Assembly (NCBI GenBank): GCA_021298155.1 | Contig: JAJTEN010000007.1 | Span: forward strand, 54,932-118,931 | Source of the DNA: Sphingobacteriales bacterium | Lineage (GTDB): Bacteria > Bacteroidota > Bacteroidia > UKL13-3 | Direction: 5' to 3' | DNA length: 64,000 bases | Part shown: positions 48,352 to 58,554 of the stretch, in pieces | Position numbering within the stretch: position 1 is the first letter of the stretch | Layout of the letters: each line of letters starts with the position of its first letter | Translations under genes and position numbers: made by a program | The notes under the pieces: generated by a model | The model's database searches: none | What the model was told of the DNA's origin: nothing | The model's input: only the letters and a program-made list of their open reading frames with translations

Positions 48352-49878
48352 ATGATTTCTAATTTAAAATACGATTTACCTGCAAGTATTGTAGTGTTTT
48401 TAGTCGCCCTTCCTTTGTGTTTAGGAGTTGCATTAGCAAGCGGTGCACCATTACTTTCTGGAGTTATTGCTGGCATTATTGGCGGAATTGTAATTGGGTT
48501 TTTAAGCGATTCTCAAGCCAGTGTAAGTGGGCCAGCGGCTGGACTTACAGCAGTAGTAATAACAGCCATTACAAAACTTGGTGAATACGAAGTTTTTTTA
48601 TTGGCCGTTTTATTGGCTGGTGTTTTACAAGTAATTGCAGGTTTACTAAAATCAGGAATTATTGCTAATTACATACCCTCAAATGTAATTAAAGGATTAT
48701 TAGCAGCTATTGGAATTATTCTCATTCTAAAACAAATACCACATGCAGTAGGCTTTGATAAAGACAATGTGGCCGACCTAAGTTTTATTCAAACAGATAA
48801 CGAAAATACTTTTTCAGAGCTGCTAAATATTTTTAGTTTTTTCTCCTGGGGAGCAGTTATTATTTCAGCACTTTCGTTATTAATATTGATCTTTTGGGAC
48901 AAATTGCCTTTTAAAAAATTGAACTTTTTACCTGCATCCTTGCTGGTTGTATTGTTAAGTGTTGGGTTCAACGCGCTTTTTATTGAGTTGTTTCCAAGCA
49001 TAGCCCTCTCAAACGAACATTTGGTAAATATCCCAAGCTTTAGAGGATTTTCTGAGATGTTACGTTTTCCAAACTTTTCACAAATTAGCAATATCAATGT
49101 TTGGTTCGTTGCAATTACCATTGCCATAGTTGCTTCTTTAGAAACTCTGCTAAATCTAGAAGCATTAGAAAAATTAGATCCTACTAAAAAACAAGCATCT
49201 CCAAACAGAGAATTACTTGCACAAGGCGCGGGGAATGCGCTCTCAGGCTTAATTGGAGGAATTCCAATTACCTCTGTAATTGTTCGGAGCTCAGTAAATC
49301 TAAATGCTGGTGCAAAAACAAAATTATCGAGCATACTACATGGTGTATTCTTATTAATGAGTGTAGTATTTTTAAGCGCTATGTTAAACCTTATTCCCTT
49401 GGCATCATTAGCTTCCATATTAATTTATACAGGCTATAAATTGGCAAAAATTTCATTATTTAAAGAAATGTATGAGAATGGTTTGAACCAATTTATTCCA
49501 TTTGTTGCAACCATATTGGCTATTGTATTTACCGACCTACTGATAGGTGTATTAATTGGCCTAAGCATTAGCGTTTTTTTCATTCTAAAAAGTAATTATA
49601 AAAATGCATATGCCCTTCAAACAATTAAAGGCAAAGGAGGCGATGAAATCAAGTTAACACTCTCCGAAGAAGTCTCTTTTTTAAATAAGGCAAGTATTAA
49701 AGATACCCTACTCACAAAAATTCCAGACGGCTCCAGCCTTACCATTGATGGAAGTCAATCGAAAAATATAGATTATGATGTATTGGAAGTAATTCATGAT
49801 TTTAATACCTATTATGCAAGTAAAAAAAATATACAGGTTAAACTGGTTGGCATCAAACCACTTTTAAATGTGGCTTAA
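48352..49878 (+). CDS. SulP-family anion transporter with STAS domain
   Basis: A 508-residue inner-membrane transporter. The first helices carry YDLPASIVVFLVALPLCLGVALASG and the SulP signature region SVSGPAAGLTAVV. About eleven to fourteen membrane segments reach to residue 410, followed by a C-terminal STAS domain (about 420-505, with LTIDGSQSKNIDYDVLEVIHDF). SulP proteins carry sulfate, bicarbonate or other anions; no carbonic anhydrase or sulfate gene is adjacent, so the substrate is open. The TLxNLEALEKLDP loop is typical of the bicarbonate-like branch. Confidence 0.88.
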   Translation: MISNLKYDLPASIVVFLVALPLCLGVALASGAPLLSGVIAGIIGGIVIGFLSDSQASVSGPAAGLTAVVITAITKLGEYEVFLLAVLLAGVLQVIAGLLKSGIIANYIPSNVIKGLLAAIGIILILKQIPHAVGFDKDNVADLSFIQTDNENTFSELLNIFSFFSWGAVIISALSLLILIFWDKLPFKKLNFLPASLLVVLLSVGFNALFIELFPSIALSNEHLVNIPSFRGFSEMLRFPNFSQISNINVWFVAITIAIVASLETLLNLEALEKLDPTKKQASPNRELLAQGAGNALSGLIGGIPITSVIVRSSVNLNAGAKTKLSSILHGVFLLMSVVFLSAMLNLIPLASLASILIYTGYKLAKISLFKEMYENGLNQFIPFVATILAIVFTDLLIGVLIGLSISVFFILKSNYKNAYALQTIKGKGGDEIKLTLSEEVSFLNKASIKDTLLTKIPDGSSLTIDGSQSKNIDYDVLEVIHDFNTYYASKKNIQVKLVGIKPLLNVA

Positions 49879-49991
49879 TGGTTTCAGCTTTCAAGCCGAT
49901 TTTAATAATGCATTAATTTGAATTCACCTTACCCACTAAGTTAACTGATTTTTTACTTGACAATTACTGAAAAATTCTACACTTTTGATGT

Positions 49992-50378
49992 ATGCAAATT
50001 GCCATAACACATGATGTAAAGATAATAGTGGAGACTGCCTACCAGAGCAATAAGCAAAGCCACTCAGAAACCAAGCACATGTTTGCTTATCGCATCTACA
50101 TTGAAAATCAAGGAGAGCATACCATTAAACTTTTACGCAGGCATTGGCATATTATAGACTCACTTGATGGGGAGTCTGAAGTTGAGGGAGAAGGCGTAGT
50201 TGGTGTTCAACCTTTATTAGAACCTGGCGAAAAATACCAATATGTTTCTGGATGTTTACTTGGGTCTGATTTAGGTAAAATGTATGGTACCTATTTAATG
50301 GAACGTCAAATAGATGGTAAACTATTTGAGGTAAATATTCCAGAGTTTGTACTGAGTACACCTTTTATCTTGAATTAA
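49992..50378 (+). CDS. apaG: ApaG-domain protein
   Basis: A 128-residue beta-sandwich protein (FN3-like). Conserved segments are FAYRIYIENQG, RRHWHIIDSLDG, VVGVQPLLEPGEKYQYVSG and GKMYGTYLM. ApaG of other bacteria is linked to metal and nucleotide (Ap4A) metabolism and is often near apaH, but that partner is absent. Its stop touches the stop of the convergent gene. Confidence 0.9.
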   Translation: MQIAITHDVKIIVETAYQSNKQSHSETKHMFAYRIYIENQGEHTIKLLRRHWHIIDSLDGESEVEGEGVVGVQPLLEPGEKYQYVSGCLLGSDLGKMYGTYLMERQIDGKLFEVNIPEFVLSTPFILN

Positions 50379-50705
50379 TTAATTGGTGCAGTTACATGCC
50401 TTAAAAAAACTGGTATCTGAGCGACTATTTACACCATACAATTTTCTTTTGTGGGCATCATATTTAATTAGCCAGAAAAATTTTCCATCTTTCCACTTTT
50501 CCTTTCGCCTGATTTGCCCATTTGCATCATAATATATGAAGATTCCATGCGGCTGTTTATGTGGTCGTAAACTTACCCTTGAAAAGTACTTGTAAGGTAT
50601 TGTGGAAGTATCTTTAGCCACAGGCTGAGCCATGAGTGGTTTTTCTTCTAGAAATAAGCAAAATATCAGCAAAAGAAACCCTGATTTCCAGTTAAATGGC
50701 AGCAT
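50379..50705 (-). CDS. Small secreted protein with a YwqK/MORN-like repeat
   Basis: The start is placed at 50705 (MLPFNWKSGFLLLIFCLF), giving 108 residues with an N-terminal signal or anchor helix followed by a mature part starting after MAQ. The repeat-like segment FIYYDANGQIRRKEKWKDGK, with WLIKYDAHKRKLYG, resembles YwqK-type repeats found in antitoxin-associated and secreted proteins. The last residues include CNC. Function unknown. Confidence 0.55.
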   Translation of the reverse strand: MLPFNWKSGFLLLIFCLFLEEKPLMAQPVAKDTSTIPYKYFSRVSLRPHKQPHGIFIYYDANGQIRRKEKWKDGKFFWLIKYDAHKRKLYGVNSRSDTSFFKACNCTN

Positions 50706-50794
50706 AAGAACGAAGGTACATATTTGATACAAAAAAAATAGTGCTATTTAAAAAGTTTTCTTATTTTGCGACCTTAGTAAAGAAGCCTAAACAC

Positions 50795-51379
50795 GTGATT
50801 GCACATATACAAGGAAAAGTAACACATCGCTCACCAACCTATTTGGTGATAGATTGTGGTGGAGTTGGGTACTCAATCCAAATATCCTTAAACACCTATG
50901 AAAATATGGGTGTAAATGAAAATATGAGATTGCTCACTTACTTGTCTATCAAGGAAGACAGTCACACCCTGTTTGGTTTTGCAGATGAAGAGGAGCGTCA
51001 ATTGTTTATGCAACTGATTTCTGTTAGCGGAGTTGGAACCAATACAGCCCGCATGATCCTATCAAGCCTTAAACCTGCGGAAATAAAATTGGCCATTCTT
51101 AATGGAAACTGGAATCTATTGAAAACCATTAAGGGAATTGGACCTAAAACTGCCCAAAGATTGGTAATAGACTTACAAGATAAATTAAAAAAAGTAGCAA
51201 GTCCGGAATCCCTGCAAACAGCTAGTTTCCGCTCACCTGCTTATGATGAAGCACTTTCTGCGCTCGTTATGCTTGGTTTTAATAAAGCTGAAGCTGAAAA
51301 AGGTTTGATGAAAGTGAAACAACAAAATCCCGACAGTAGCGTTGAGCAACTGGTAAAATTAACCTTAAAAAATATTTGA
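50795..51379 (+). CDS. ruvA: Holliday junction DNA helicase subunit RuvA
   Basis: Binds Holliday junctions and recruits RuvB. The start is GTG 50795 (VIAHIQGKV), matching the usual N-terminus; the 18 extra codons upstream have no counterpart. The 194-residue protein has an OB domain, two helix-hairpin-helix motifs (SVSGVGTNTAR and IKGIGPKTAQRL) and a C-terminal RuvB-binding helix domain. It precedes sprA by 15 bases, an arrangement I recall from other Bacteroidota, so sprA may be read from the same transcript. Confidence 0.94.
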   Translation: MIAHIQGKVTHRSPTYLVIDCGGVGYSIQISLNTYENMGVNENMRLLTYLSIKEDSHTLFGFADEEERQLFMQLISVSGVGTNTARMILSSLKPAEIKLAILNGNWNLLKTIKGIGPKTAQRLVIDLQDKLKKVASPESLQTASFRSPAYDEALSALVMLGFNKAEAEKGLMKVKQQNPDSSVEQLVKLTLKNI

Positions 51380-51394
51380 TGGTAAAACTCTACA

Positions 51395-54300
51395 TTGTAC
51401 CGTAGCGCTAGATCGACATATATAAAAACCCTTGTATCCTTCACCTTTGTTGTAACAATGGCTTGGGGTGTTACGCCGCGCGCCACAGCGAGAAGGCTAA
51501 GAGATTTTGTTGTTATGCCTCCAGACAGTACAGGAAAGCTTCAATACCCCATTAAGGATAAAAAGCCGTATGAATATCAAAATAAAAAGCACCCACTAGA
51601 CCTTCCTGAACCAAGTAATATCAAAGAGCGATACATTCTAGATCCGGATAATTACCAATATAACCGCTCCTCAAAAATTGGATCTTTAGATTATAAACTT
51701 CCTGCTTCAAGTTCTATTAATGAACAGCTGAAACAAGATGGGATAAAAAATAATAAAGAATATTTTAGACAGCGCTCTCAAGCCCAAAATTTTGCAAAAG
51801 GCAATGGAATTTTACCTCAAATAAATATTGGCAATAAAGTAATTGATAAAATTTTTGGCAACGGCGTGGTAGACATCAGGCCACGTGGAAATGCAGAAAT
51901 TATTTTTGCTGGAAATTTTAATAAAGTCCAGAACCCTGCATTTAGCCTTAGGCAACAACGAACAGGTCAATTCGACTTTAGGCAAAAAATTCAGTTAAAT
52001 GTAAGCGGACAAGTAGGCGATAAGTTGAAGGTGAACATGAATTACGACACCGAAGCCACATTTGAGTTTGAGAACCAAATGAAATTAGATTTTGCCGGAA
52101 AAGAAGACGATATCATTAAAAAAATTGAATTAGGAAACGTGAGTTTACCTCTCAATTCAAGTTTAATTCAAGGCAGTCAAAGTTTGTTTGGGGTAAAAAG
52201 CACCATGCAATTTGGTAAACTTACCGTAACAGCGGTAGTTACGCAACAGCGCGGTAAAACACAAGAAACCGAACTATCTGGCGGTACCACAACTACCCGA
52301 TTTGATATTCAAGGGGATAACTACGACATGAATCGCCATTACTTTTTGGCTCATTATTTTAGAGACAATTACGAACTGTGGCTCAGAAACCTACCTTTTA
52401 TTGGCTCGCCTGTTGTAATTACCCGCGTAGAAGCTTGGGTTACCAATAGAAGCGGTTCTTTTGAGCAATCTAGAGATGTTATTGGTTTCTCAGATTTGGG
52501 TGAATCTACCCGATTGGATAATAAGTTTTGGAAAGTAAACCAAAGTGTTAGTCTTGGAAATGGTGTTAACAATTTGTACGACCCAAATAACCCAAATACC
52601 TACTTAAATGGATTTGGAAATGCCACAGAAGCTGCAAAATTTAGATCGAGTTACCAAATTGAAAACAAACTCACAGAAGATTTCAGAACCACCGGATTAA
52701 AAGCTATCTCTCAGTACCAAAATATCAATTTTGCCCGCCAACTTGGCCCAAATGAGTTTACCTTTAACCCACGCTTAGGGTATATTTCGTTGAACCAAAC
52801 CCTAAACAATGATGATGTATTGTGTGTAGCCTATGAAGGAACAATTAACGGTATTCCCTTTAAAGTTGGAGATTTTAGTCAGGATATCCCGCGAAATGTA
52901 GACAACCCAGAAATACTATTTCTTAAAATGCTCAAAGGCCCAAGTCTTCGTCCAGATTTACCCATTTGGGATTTAATGATGAAGAATGTGTATGCCTTGG
53001 GTTCCTTCCAAATTCAAGCCAAAGAGTTTAAGCTAAATATAGTTTATGCAGACGATCCAAGTGGTGCCGATTTAAACTATATTCCTGTAAAAAATGAACC
53101 TTTATTAAGCAATTTGCCCCTGCTAAACGTATTAAATGTAGATAAAATGAATACGCAGCAAGAACCTGTTTCTGATGGCTTATTCGATTACATAGAAGGT
53201 GTTACAGTGAATTCTCAAACTGGAAGGGTGTATTTACCCAATGTTGAACCATTCGGCTCTTATTTGGCCTCTAAATTTGTAACAGACAAAACCCTTGCCG
53301 ATTACTATTGCTTTTATTCCCTATATGATTCAACCAGGTTTAGTGCTATTCAGCAACCCCAATTCAATAAATTCTTTTTACGCGGTAGTTACCAAGGCAG
53401 CAGCACCAACGAAATTTCATTAGGTTCAACCAATGTACCTCGTGGTTCGGTTAGGGTAACTGCAAATGGCGCACCTCTTACAGAAAATTCAGATTTTATT
53501 GTAGATTATAATTTAGGAAGAGTAAAAATTGTAAATACGGCGTTGCTAAATTCTGGCGCAGTTATTAAGGTATCTTCGGAAAGCAATAACCTGTTTCAAA
53601 TTCAACAAAAAAGCTTAACAGGTGCCCGATTTGATTATAAATATAGTCCCGATTTAATTTTAGGATCTACTTTCATGTACTTAAATGAAAGACCGCTAAC
53701 CCCTAAGGTTAATATTGGAGAAGAGCCCATTTCTAACATTGTTGTTGGAGTAGACGGATCCTATACCAAGCAATCTAGAATGCTTACTAAGCTCATAGAC
53801 AAACTTCCTTTTATAGAAACTAAAGAACCATCCAACTTTACCATTTCTGGGGAATATGCGCGTTTAATACCGGGCATTCAAGGTGCATTAAACCAAAGTG
53901 GAACAGCTTATTTAGATGATTTTGAAGGCGCCGAAACCCCGTTTGATTTGCGCATGGGCAATACTTGGGCATTGGCAAGTACGCCTCAAGGACAACCAGA
54001 TTTGTTTCCTGAAGGAGATGCATTAAATAAATTAGATTATGGTTTTAAAAGGGCTAACTTGGCTTGGTATACCATTGCCACCACGTTTTATAGGAACGAC
54101 CCATTTACGCCGCAACACTTAAGAGATGACCCCAATGCATTGTCGCTGCACGCTGCGCGTGAAGTATTACAACAGGATGTGTTTAAAAATAAACAAATTC
54201 AACAAGGCTTACCAACCACACTTCCAACTTTCGACTTGTCTTTTTTCCCCAGCGAAAGAGGTCCGTATAACTACAATGTAGAAGATTTAAATGCAGATGG

Positions 54301-57300
54301 ATCGCTGCGTAATCCGCGTTTAAATTGGGGTGGCATTATGCGTAAAGTAGATCAAAACGATTTTGAACAAGCCAATATAGATTATATAGAAATGTGGGTA
54401 ATGGACCCATTTGCAGATAAGCCAGCTAGTGTAGACAAAGGATATTTATACATCAATTTAGGAAATATTTCTGAAGATATTTTAAGAGATAACAGAAGGG
54501 TTGCGGAAAATGGTTTACCAAAAAATAATAATCCAGATCAAATTGCAACAGCTGATACAACAGTTTGGGGAAGGGTTTCTCGTGCTCCGGTTATTAACTA
54601 CGCTTTTGATGCCGATCCAACCATCCGACAAAATCAAGATATAGGATTAGATGGATTAAATGACGACGCAGAGAGGCAGTTTTTTGAGACGGCTTATTTA
54701 AATAATATACGCAATAAATTTGGAACAGGTTCAAAGGTTTACATTGATGCTTTAAATGATCCAAGTAATGACAATTACCATTATTACCTGGGCACTGATT
54801 ATGATACCGCAAAACTTGGCTTAGTAAACAGGTACAAAAAATTTAATAAGCATCAAGGCAATTCGCCCACCGTAAATCAATCGCCTGAAACCTACCCAAC
54901 CGCCGCCACTAACGTGCCAGACAATGAAGATTTAAATAGAGATTATACCGTAAATGGAGTAGAAGAATATTTTCAATACCGCATTGAAATTGCCAGAGAC
55001 GCCTTTACCATCGGCCGAAATTATGTTACCGATACCCTCACCACAAGTGCCAAATTTATTAATGGAAATTTTGCAGAGGAAAAATGGTACCAATTAAAGG
55101 TTCCTATCAGAGAATTTGAACGCAAAGTGGGTGAAATAAACGATTTTAAATCTATTCGTTTCATTCGTATGTTCATGCGTGGATTTGAGGAACCAACCAT
55201 ATTGCGTTTTGCTTCATTACAATTGGTTAGGGCAGATTGGAGAAAGTATTTAAATAACCTAGAAGCGGGAGGCGAACACAGGCCTGTTGACCCTACTGAT
55301 AATACCCAATTTGTAGTGTCTACCGTAAACATCGAAAAAAATGGGCAACGCAGGCCTATCGCCTATGCAGTTCCCCCGGGAATACAAAGGGAATTAGATT
55401 TTAGTTCGCCAAATGCCATTCAACAAAATGAACAATCTATAAGCCTCCTCACTTGCAATTTAAAAGATGGCGACGCAAGGGGCGTATTCAAAAATACAAG
55501 TGTAGATTTACGTCAATATGGAAAATTAAGAATGTTTGTGCATGCCGAAGGTGCCAAACTGCAAGATGACGAATTAACTGCATTCTTTAGATTTGGTACC
55601 GATTTAACAAACAACTATTACGAATTTGAAATTCCGTTAAAAGTAACTCCAGAAGGTAGTACAGACCCTAGCGCCATTTGGCCTGGAGCAAATGAAATTA
55701 CCATCATTTTGGAAGAAATGATTAATACCAAAATTGCCAGAACCAACGCTGGGTTCGCTTTTACAGCTCCCTACAGTAGGCAAGTTGGAAACGGTACCTA
55801 CACCGTTGTTGGAATGCCCGATTTTAGTCAGCTACGCATTATGATGATGGGTGTGCGCAACCCAAAACGAAAACCGGGTAACAACACAGATGATGGTTTA
55901 CCTAAATGTGCAGAAATCTGGTTTAATGAATTACGCATGACAGATTTTAGCACACGCGGCGGAGATGCCGCTACTGGAAGGGTTTTAGCAAAATTGGCCG
56001 ACTTAGGAAATGTTCAATTGAGTGGTAGTTATAAAAGTGTGGGATGGGGTGGTATAGACAAAAAATTAATGGAGCGTAGCATGGCCGACAACTACATCTA
56101 TGATTTTCAAACCAATTTTGAACTGGGTAAATTCTTCCCTAAAAATGCTGGATTAAGTGTTCCATTTTTCTTTTCATATGGCACCACTGTGATTAGACCT
56201 TATTTTAACCCCCTAAACCCAGACACCAGACTACAAAAAGAAATCGAAGAAACAAGAAATCCCGAGAGAAGCGATCAAATTAGCAGGGCTGCCGACGATT
56301 ATACAGCTAGAAAAAGCTACAATTTTACCAATGTCAGAAAAAATAGAGTTGGGTCAAAACAAGCTTATCCTTGGGATATTGAAAACTTTAACTTTACCTA
56401 TTCTTTCACAGAAACTTTTAGGCGCAATCAAACCTTAGAATATAATTTAATTGAAAATTACAGGGCCGTTGTAGGGTACAATTATAACTTTATTAGCAGA
56501 CCTATTGAACCTTTTAAAACGTTTATTAAGAATAAAAATCTTGAAATTATTAAAGATGTAAATTTCAACCTCCTCCCGGCCTCATGGGGCGTGCGCGTTG
56601 AAACAGATAGAAGATACGGAGAATTACTCAACAGAAATAATGATAGCCGAGAAACGGTATTACCTGTGCTATACGATAAGATGTTTACCATGCGCAGGAA
56701 TTATGAACTTCGATACGACCTAAGCAGAAATATTAAATTAGATTACAATGCAACAAATGATTCGCGCATTGATGAACCAGAAGGTCAAATCAGCAGAAAT
56801 ACCATTGAAAAAAGGGATAGCATTAAAACTAATTTTTTAAATGGAGGTAGAAACACAAAATTTGATCAAACGCTTCGATTAAATGTAAATATACCTATTA
56901 ACAAATTACCATATATGCAATGGGTAAGTCAGGTTACCTACAATTACAACGCCAATTACCAATGGATGCAAGCCCCACCAGCAGCAGATAGTTTAGGCAA
57001 TACCATCCAAAATTCTCAGCAGCAACAGTGGAATATGAGTTTAAATTTTATTCAGCTATACAACAAATTCGGGATATACAGAAAAATCACTAACCCAAAA
57101 CAAGCATCTGCTACTAAACCCAAAAATACTGAGGAAAATAAGGACCCAAAAGCTAAAGGTAAAAAGGCTAAAGAAGATACTGGTCCAGATAAATATCCTG
57201 TTTGGGTATCTATTCCTGTTAGGTTAATTACCTCGCTCAAAAATGTAAGTGGAACCTATAGCACAACAAATGGAACTGCACTACCAGGGTTTCAACCTAG

Positions 57301-58552
57301 AACACAAGTTTTGGGTCAGAATTTAGACCAACAAGCCCCCGGAATAGGATTTATCTTGGGTATGCAGGACCCAGAATTTAGGTTCAAAGCGGCCCAAAAT
57401 GGCTGGATAAGCAATGATCCAAGAATTGTAAGTCCTTACCTATTAAATTATCAAGAAGCCATCACAGCTAGGGCACAAATAGAACCACTAGAAGATTTTA
57501 GAATTGAATTAAATGCAACTAAAAACTATTCTAAAAATTTAACAGCTTACTTCAGGTATGATGCGGATAGCAATATTTTTAGAGATTTTGGTAATCCTAT
57601 TGAACAAGGTAGTTATAGCATTAGTTACAGTATATTAAGAACTGCCTTTTCTGCTGAGGATGAAAATGGCGTAAGCGAGGTCTTTAAACAATTTCAATCG
57701 AACCGAATGGATATTGCCAGAAGATTAGCTATGGAACGCGGACTACCGCTGCCAGAAAATCCAGACTCTTTTCCAGAAGGATTTGGCGCCTTTCAACAGG
57801 ACGTGCTAATACCTGCTTTTTTATCTGCTTACCGCGGTGTATCAACAAGTAGTATCGGATTAACGCCATTTCAAAATTTCCCTATTCCTAATTGGCGCGT
57901 TACATACAATGGCTTAAGTAAAATAGATTTTATTAAAGAATATGCCTCTAATGTAAACATACAATCTTCTTATCAAAGTAATTACAATGTTGCAGGTTTT
58001 CAAACAGTAATGGATACAAGTAGAAATACCACGCTTACCACAGATTTTGCCCCGCAATATGTAATCAGGCAGATTTCTATTAGCGAAAGATTTGGACCAC
58101 TCATTGGAATAGATATTACCTTAGTAAATAATATCACCACCACCTTCAAATACAACCGAGATAGAACCTTAAATTTAGCATTAGGAAACAGGCAATTAAA
58201 CGAGCAAAGTGGAGAAGAATTTGTAATTGGTATCGGTTATAGAACCAATAAATTGGTTCTTCCATTCGAAATTGGAGGAAGAAAAAGAATGTTAAATAAT
58301 GATATTAACTTTAGATTCGATTTTACAATTAGAGAGAATCAAACCAGTGTGAGAAATTTAGACAGGCCAACCAGTGAGCCAGTTTCCGGTCAGAATGTAT
58401 TAAGCATTAAGCCAACCATTGACTATAACATCAATGAAAAACTAATGTTACGCATCTTTTATGATAGAAGGCGAACCAATCCGTTTACCTCAAATTCATT
58501 CCCAACCGTAATAACCAGTGGCGGTTTTTCTGTACGTTATACCATTCAATAA
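51395..58552 (+). CDS. sprA: Type IX secretion outer-membrane translocon SprA (Sov)
   Basis: A 2385-residue giant beta-barrel, close to the length of SprA of Flavobacterium, that forms the T9SS outer-membrane channel. It starts with TTG at 51395: an in-frame TAA lies 10 bases upstream and the next methionine would remove most of the signal peptide (about residues 1-32, ending TPRATA). Two SprA N-terminal domains (for example near GNVSLPLNSSLIQGSQSLFG) alternate with long strand-rich regions. A lysine- and glutamate-rich, disordered insert occurs around residues 1908-1933. Strand patterns and an aromatic C-terminus (RYTIQ) fit an outer-membrane barrel. It lies between ruvA and an O-methyltransferase, which starts 2 bases later. 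Confidence 0.95.
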   Translation: MYRSARSTYIKTLVSFTFVVTMAWGVTPRATARRLRDFVVMPPDSTGKLQYPIKDKKPYEYQNKKHPLDLPEPSNIKERYILDPDNYQYNRSSKIGSLDYKLPASSSINEQLKQDGIKNNKEYFRQRSQAQNFAKGNGILPQINIGNKVIDKIFGNGVVDIRPRGNAEIIFAGNFNKVQNPAFSLRQQRTGQFDFRQKIQLNVSGQVGDKLKVNMNYDTEATFEFENQMKLDFAGKEDDIIKKIELGNVSLPLNSSLIQGSQSLFGVKSTMQFGKLTVTAVVTQQRGKTQETELSGGTTTTRFDIQGDNYDMNRHYFLAHYFRDNYELWLRNLPFIGSPVVITRVEAWVTNRSGSFEQSRDVIGFSDLGESTRLDNKFWKVNQSVSLGNGVNNLYDPNNPNTYLNGFGNATEAAKFRSSYQIENKLTEDFRTTGLKAISQYQNINFARQLGPNEFTFNPRLGYISLNQTLNNDDVLCVAYEGTINGIPFKVGDFSQDIPRNVDNPEILFLKMLKGPSLRPDLPIWDLMMKNVYALGSFQIQAKEFKLNIVYADDPSGADLNYIPVKNEPLLSNLPLLNVLNVDKMNTQQEPVSDGLFDYIEGVTVNSQTGRVYLPNVEPFGSYLASKFVTDKTLADYYCFYSLYDSTRFSAIQQPQFNKFFLRGSYQGSSTNEISLGSTNVPRGSVRVTANGAPLTENSDFIVDYNLGRVKIVNTALLNSGAVIKVSSESNNLFQIQQKSLTGARFDYKYSPDLILGSTFMYLNERPLTPKVNIGEEPISNIVVGVDGSYTKQSRMLTKLIDKLPFIETKEPSNFTISGEYARLIPGIQGALNQSGTAYLDDFEGAETPFDLRMGNTWALASTPQGQPDLFPEGDALNKLDYGFKRANLAWYTIATTFYRNDPFTPQHLRDDPNALSLHAAREVLQQDVFKNKQIQQGLPTTLPTFDLSFFPSERGPYNYNVEDLNADGSLRNPRLNWGGIMRKVDQNDFEQANIDYIEMWVMDPFADKPASVDKGYLYINLGNISEDILRDNRRVAENGLPKNNNPDQIATADTTVWGRVSRAPVINYAFDADPTIRQNQDIGLDGLNDDAERQFFETAYLNNIRNKFGTGSKVYIDALNDPSNDNYHYYLGTDYDTAKLGLVNRYKKFNKHQGNSPTVNQSPETYPTAATNVPDNEDLNRDYTVNGVEEYFQYRIEIARDAFTIGRNYVTDTLTTSAKFINGNFAEEKWYQLKVPIREFERKVGEINDFKSIRFIRMFMRGFEEPTILRFASLQLVRADWRKYLNNLEAGGEHRPVDPTDNTQFVVSTVNIEKNGQRRPIAYAVPPGIQRELDFSSPNAIQQNEQSISLLTCNLKDGDARGVFKNTSVDLRQYGKLRMFVHAEGAKLQDDELTAFFRFGTDLTNNYYEFEIPLKVTPEGSTDPSAIWPGANEITIILEEMINTKIARTNAGFAFTAPYSRQVGNGTYTVVGMPDFSQLRIMMMGVRNPKRKPGNNTDDGLPKCAEIWFNELRMTDFSTRGGDAATGRVLAKLADLGNVQLSGSYKSVGWGGIDKKLMERSMADNYIYDFQTNFELGKFFPKNAGLSVPFFFSYGTTVIRPYFNPLNPDTRLQKEIEETRNPERSDQISRAADDYTARKSYNFTNVRKNRVGSKQAYPWDIENFNFTYSFTETFRRNQTLEYNLIENYRAVVGYNYNFISRPIEPFKTFIKNKNLEIIKDVNFNLLPASWGVRVETDRRYGELLNRNNDSRETVLPVLYDKMFTMRRNYELRYDLSRNIKLDYNATNDSRIDEPEGQISRNTIEKRDSIKTNFLNGGRNTKFDQTLRLNVNIPINKLPYMQWVSQVTYNYNANYQWMQAPPAADSLGNTIQNSQQQQWNMSLNFIQLYNKFGIYRKITNPKQASATKPKNTEENKDPKAKGKKAKEDTGPDKYPVWVSIPVRLITSLKNVSGTYSTTNGTALPGFQPRTQVLGQNLDQQAPGIGFILGMQDPEFRFKAAQNGWISNDPRIVSPYLLNYQEAITARAQIEPLEDFRIELNATKNYSKNLTAYFRYDADSNIFRDFGNPIEQGSYSISYSILRTAFSAEDENGVSEVFKQFQSNRMDIARRLAMERGLPLPENPDSFPEGFGAFQQDVLIPAFLSAYRGVSTSSIGLTPFQNFPIPNWRVTYNGLSKIDFIKEYASNVNIQSSYQSNYNVAGFQTVMDTSRNTTLTTDFAPQYVIRQISISERFGPLIGIDITLVNNITTTFKYNRDRTLNLALGNRQLNEQSGEEFVIGIGYRTNKLVLPFEIGGRKRMLNNDINFRFDFTIRENQTSVRNLDRPTSEPVSGQNVLSIKPTIDYNINEKLMLRIFYDRRRTNPFTSNSFPTVITSGGFSVRYTIQ

Positions 58553-58554
58553 TT

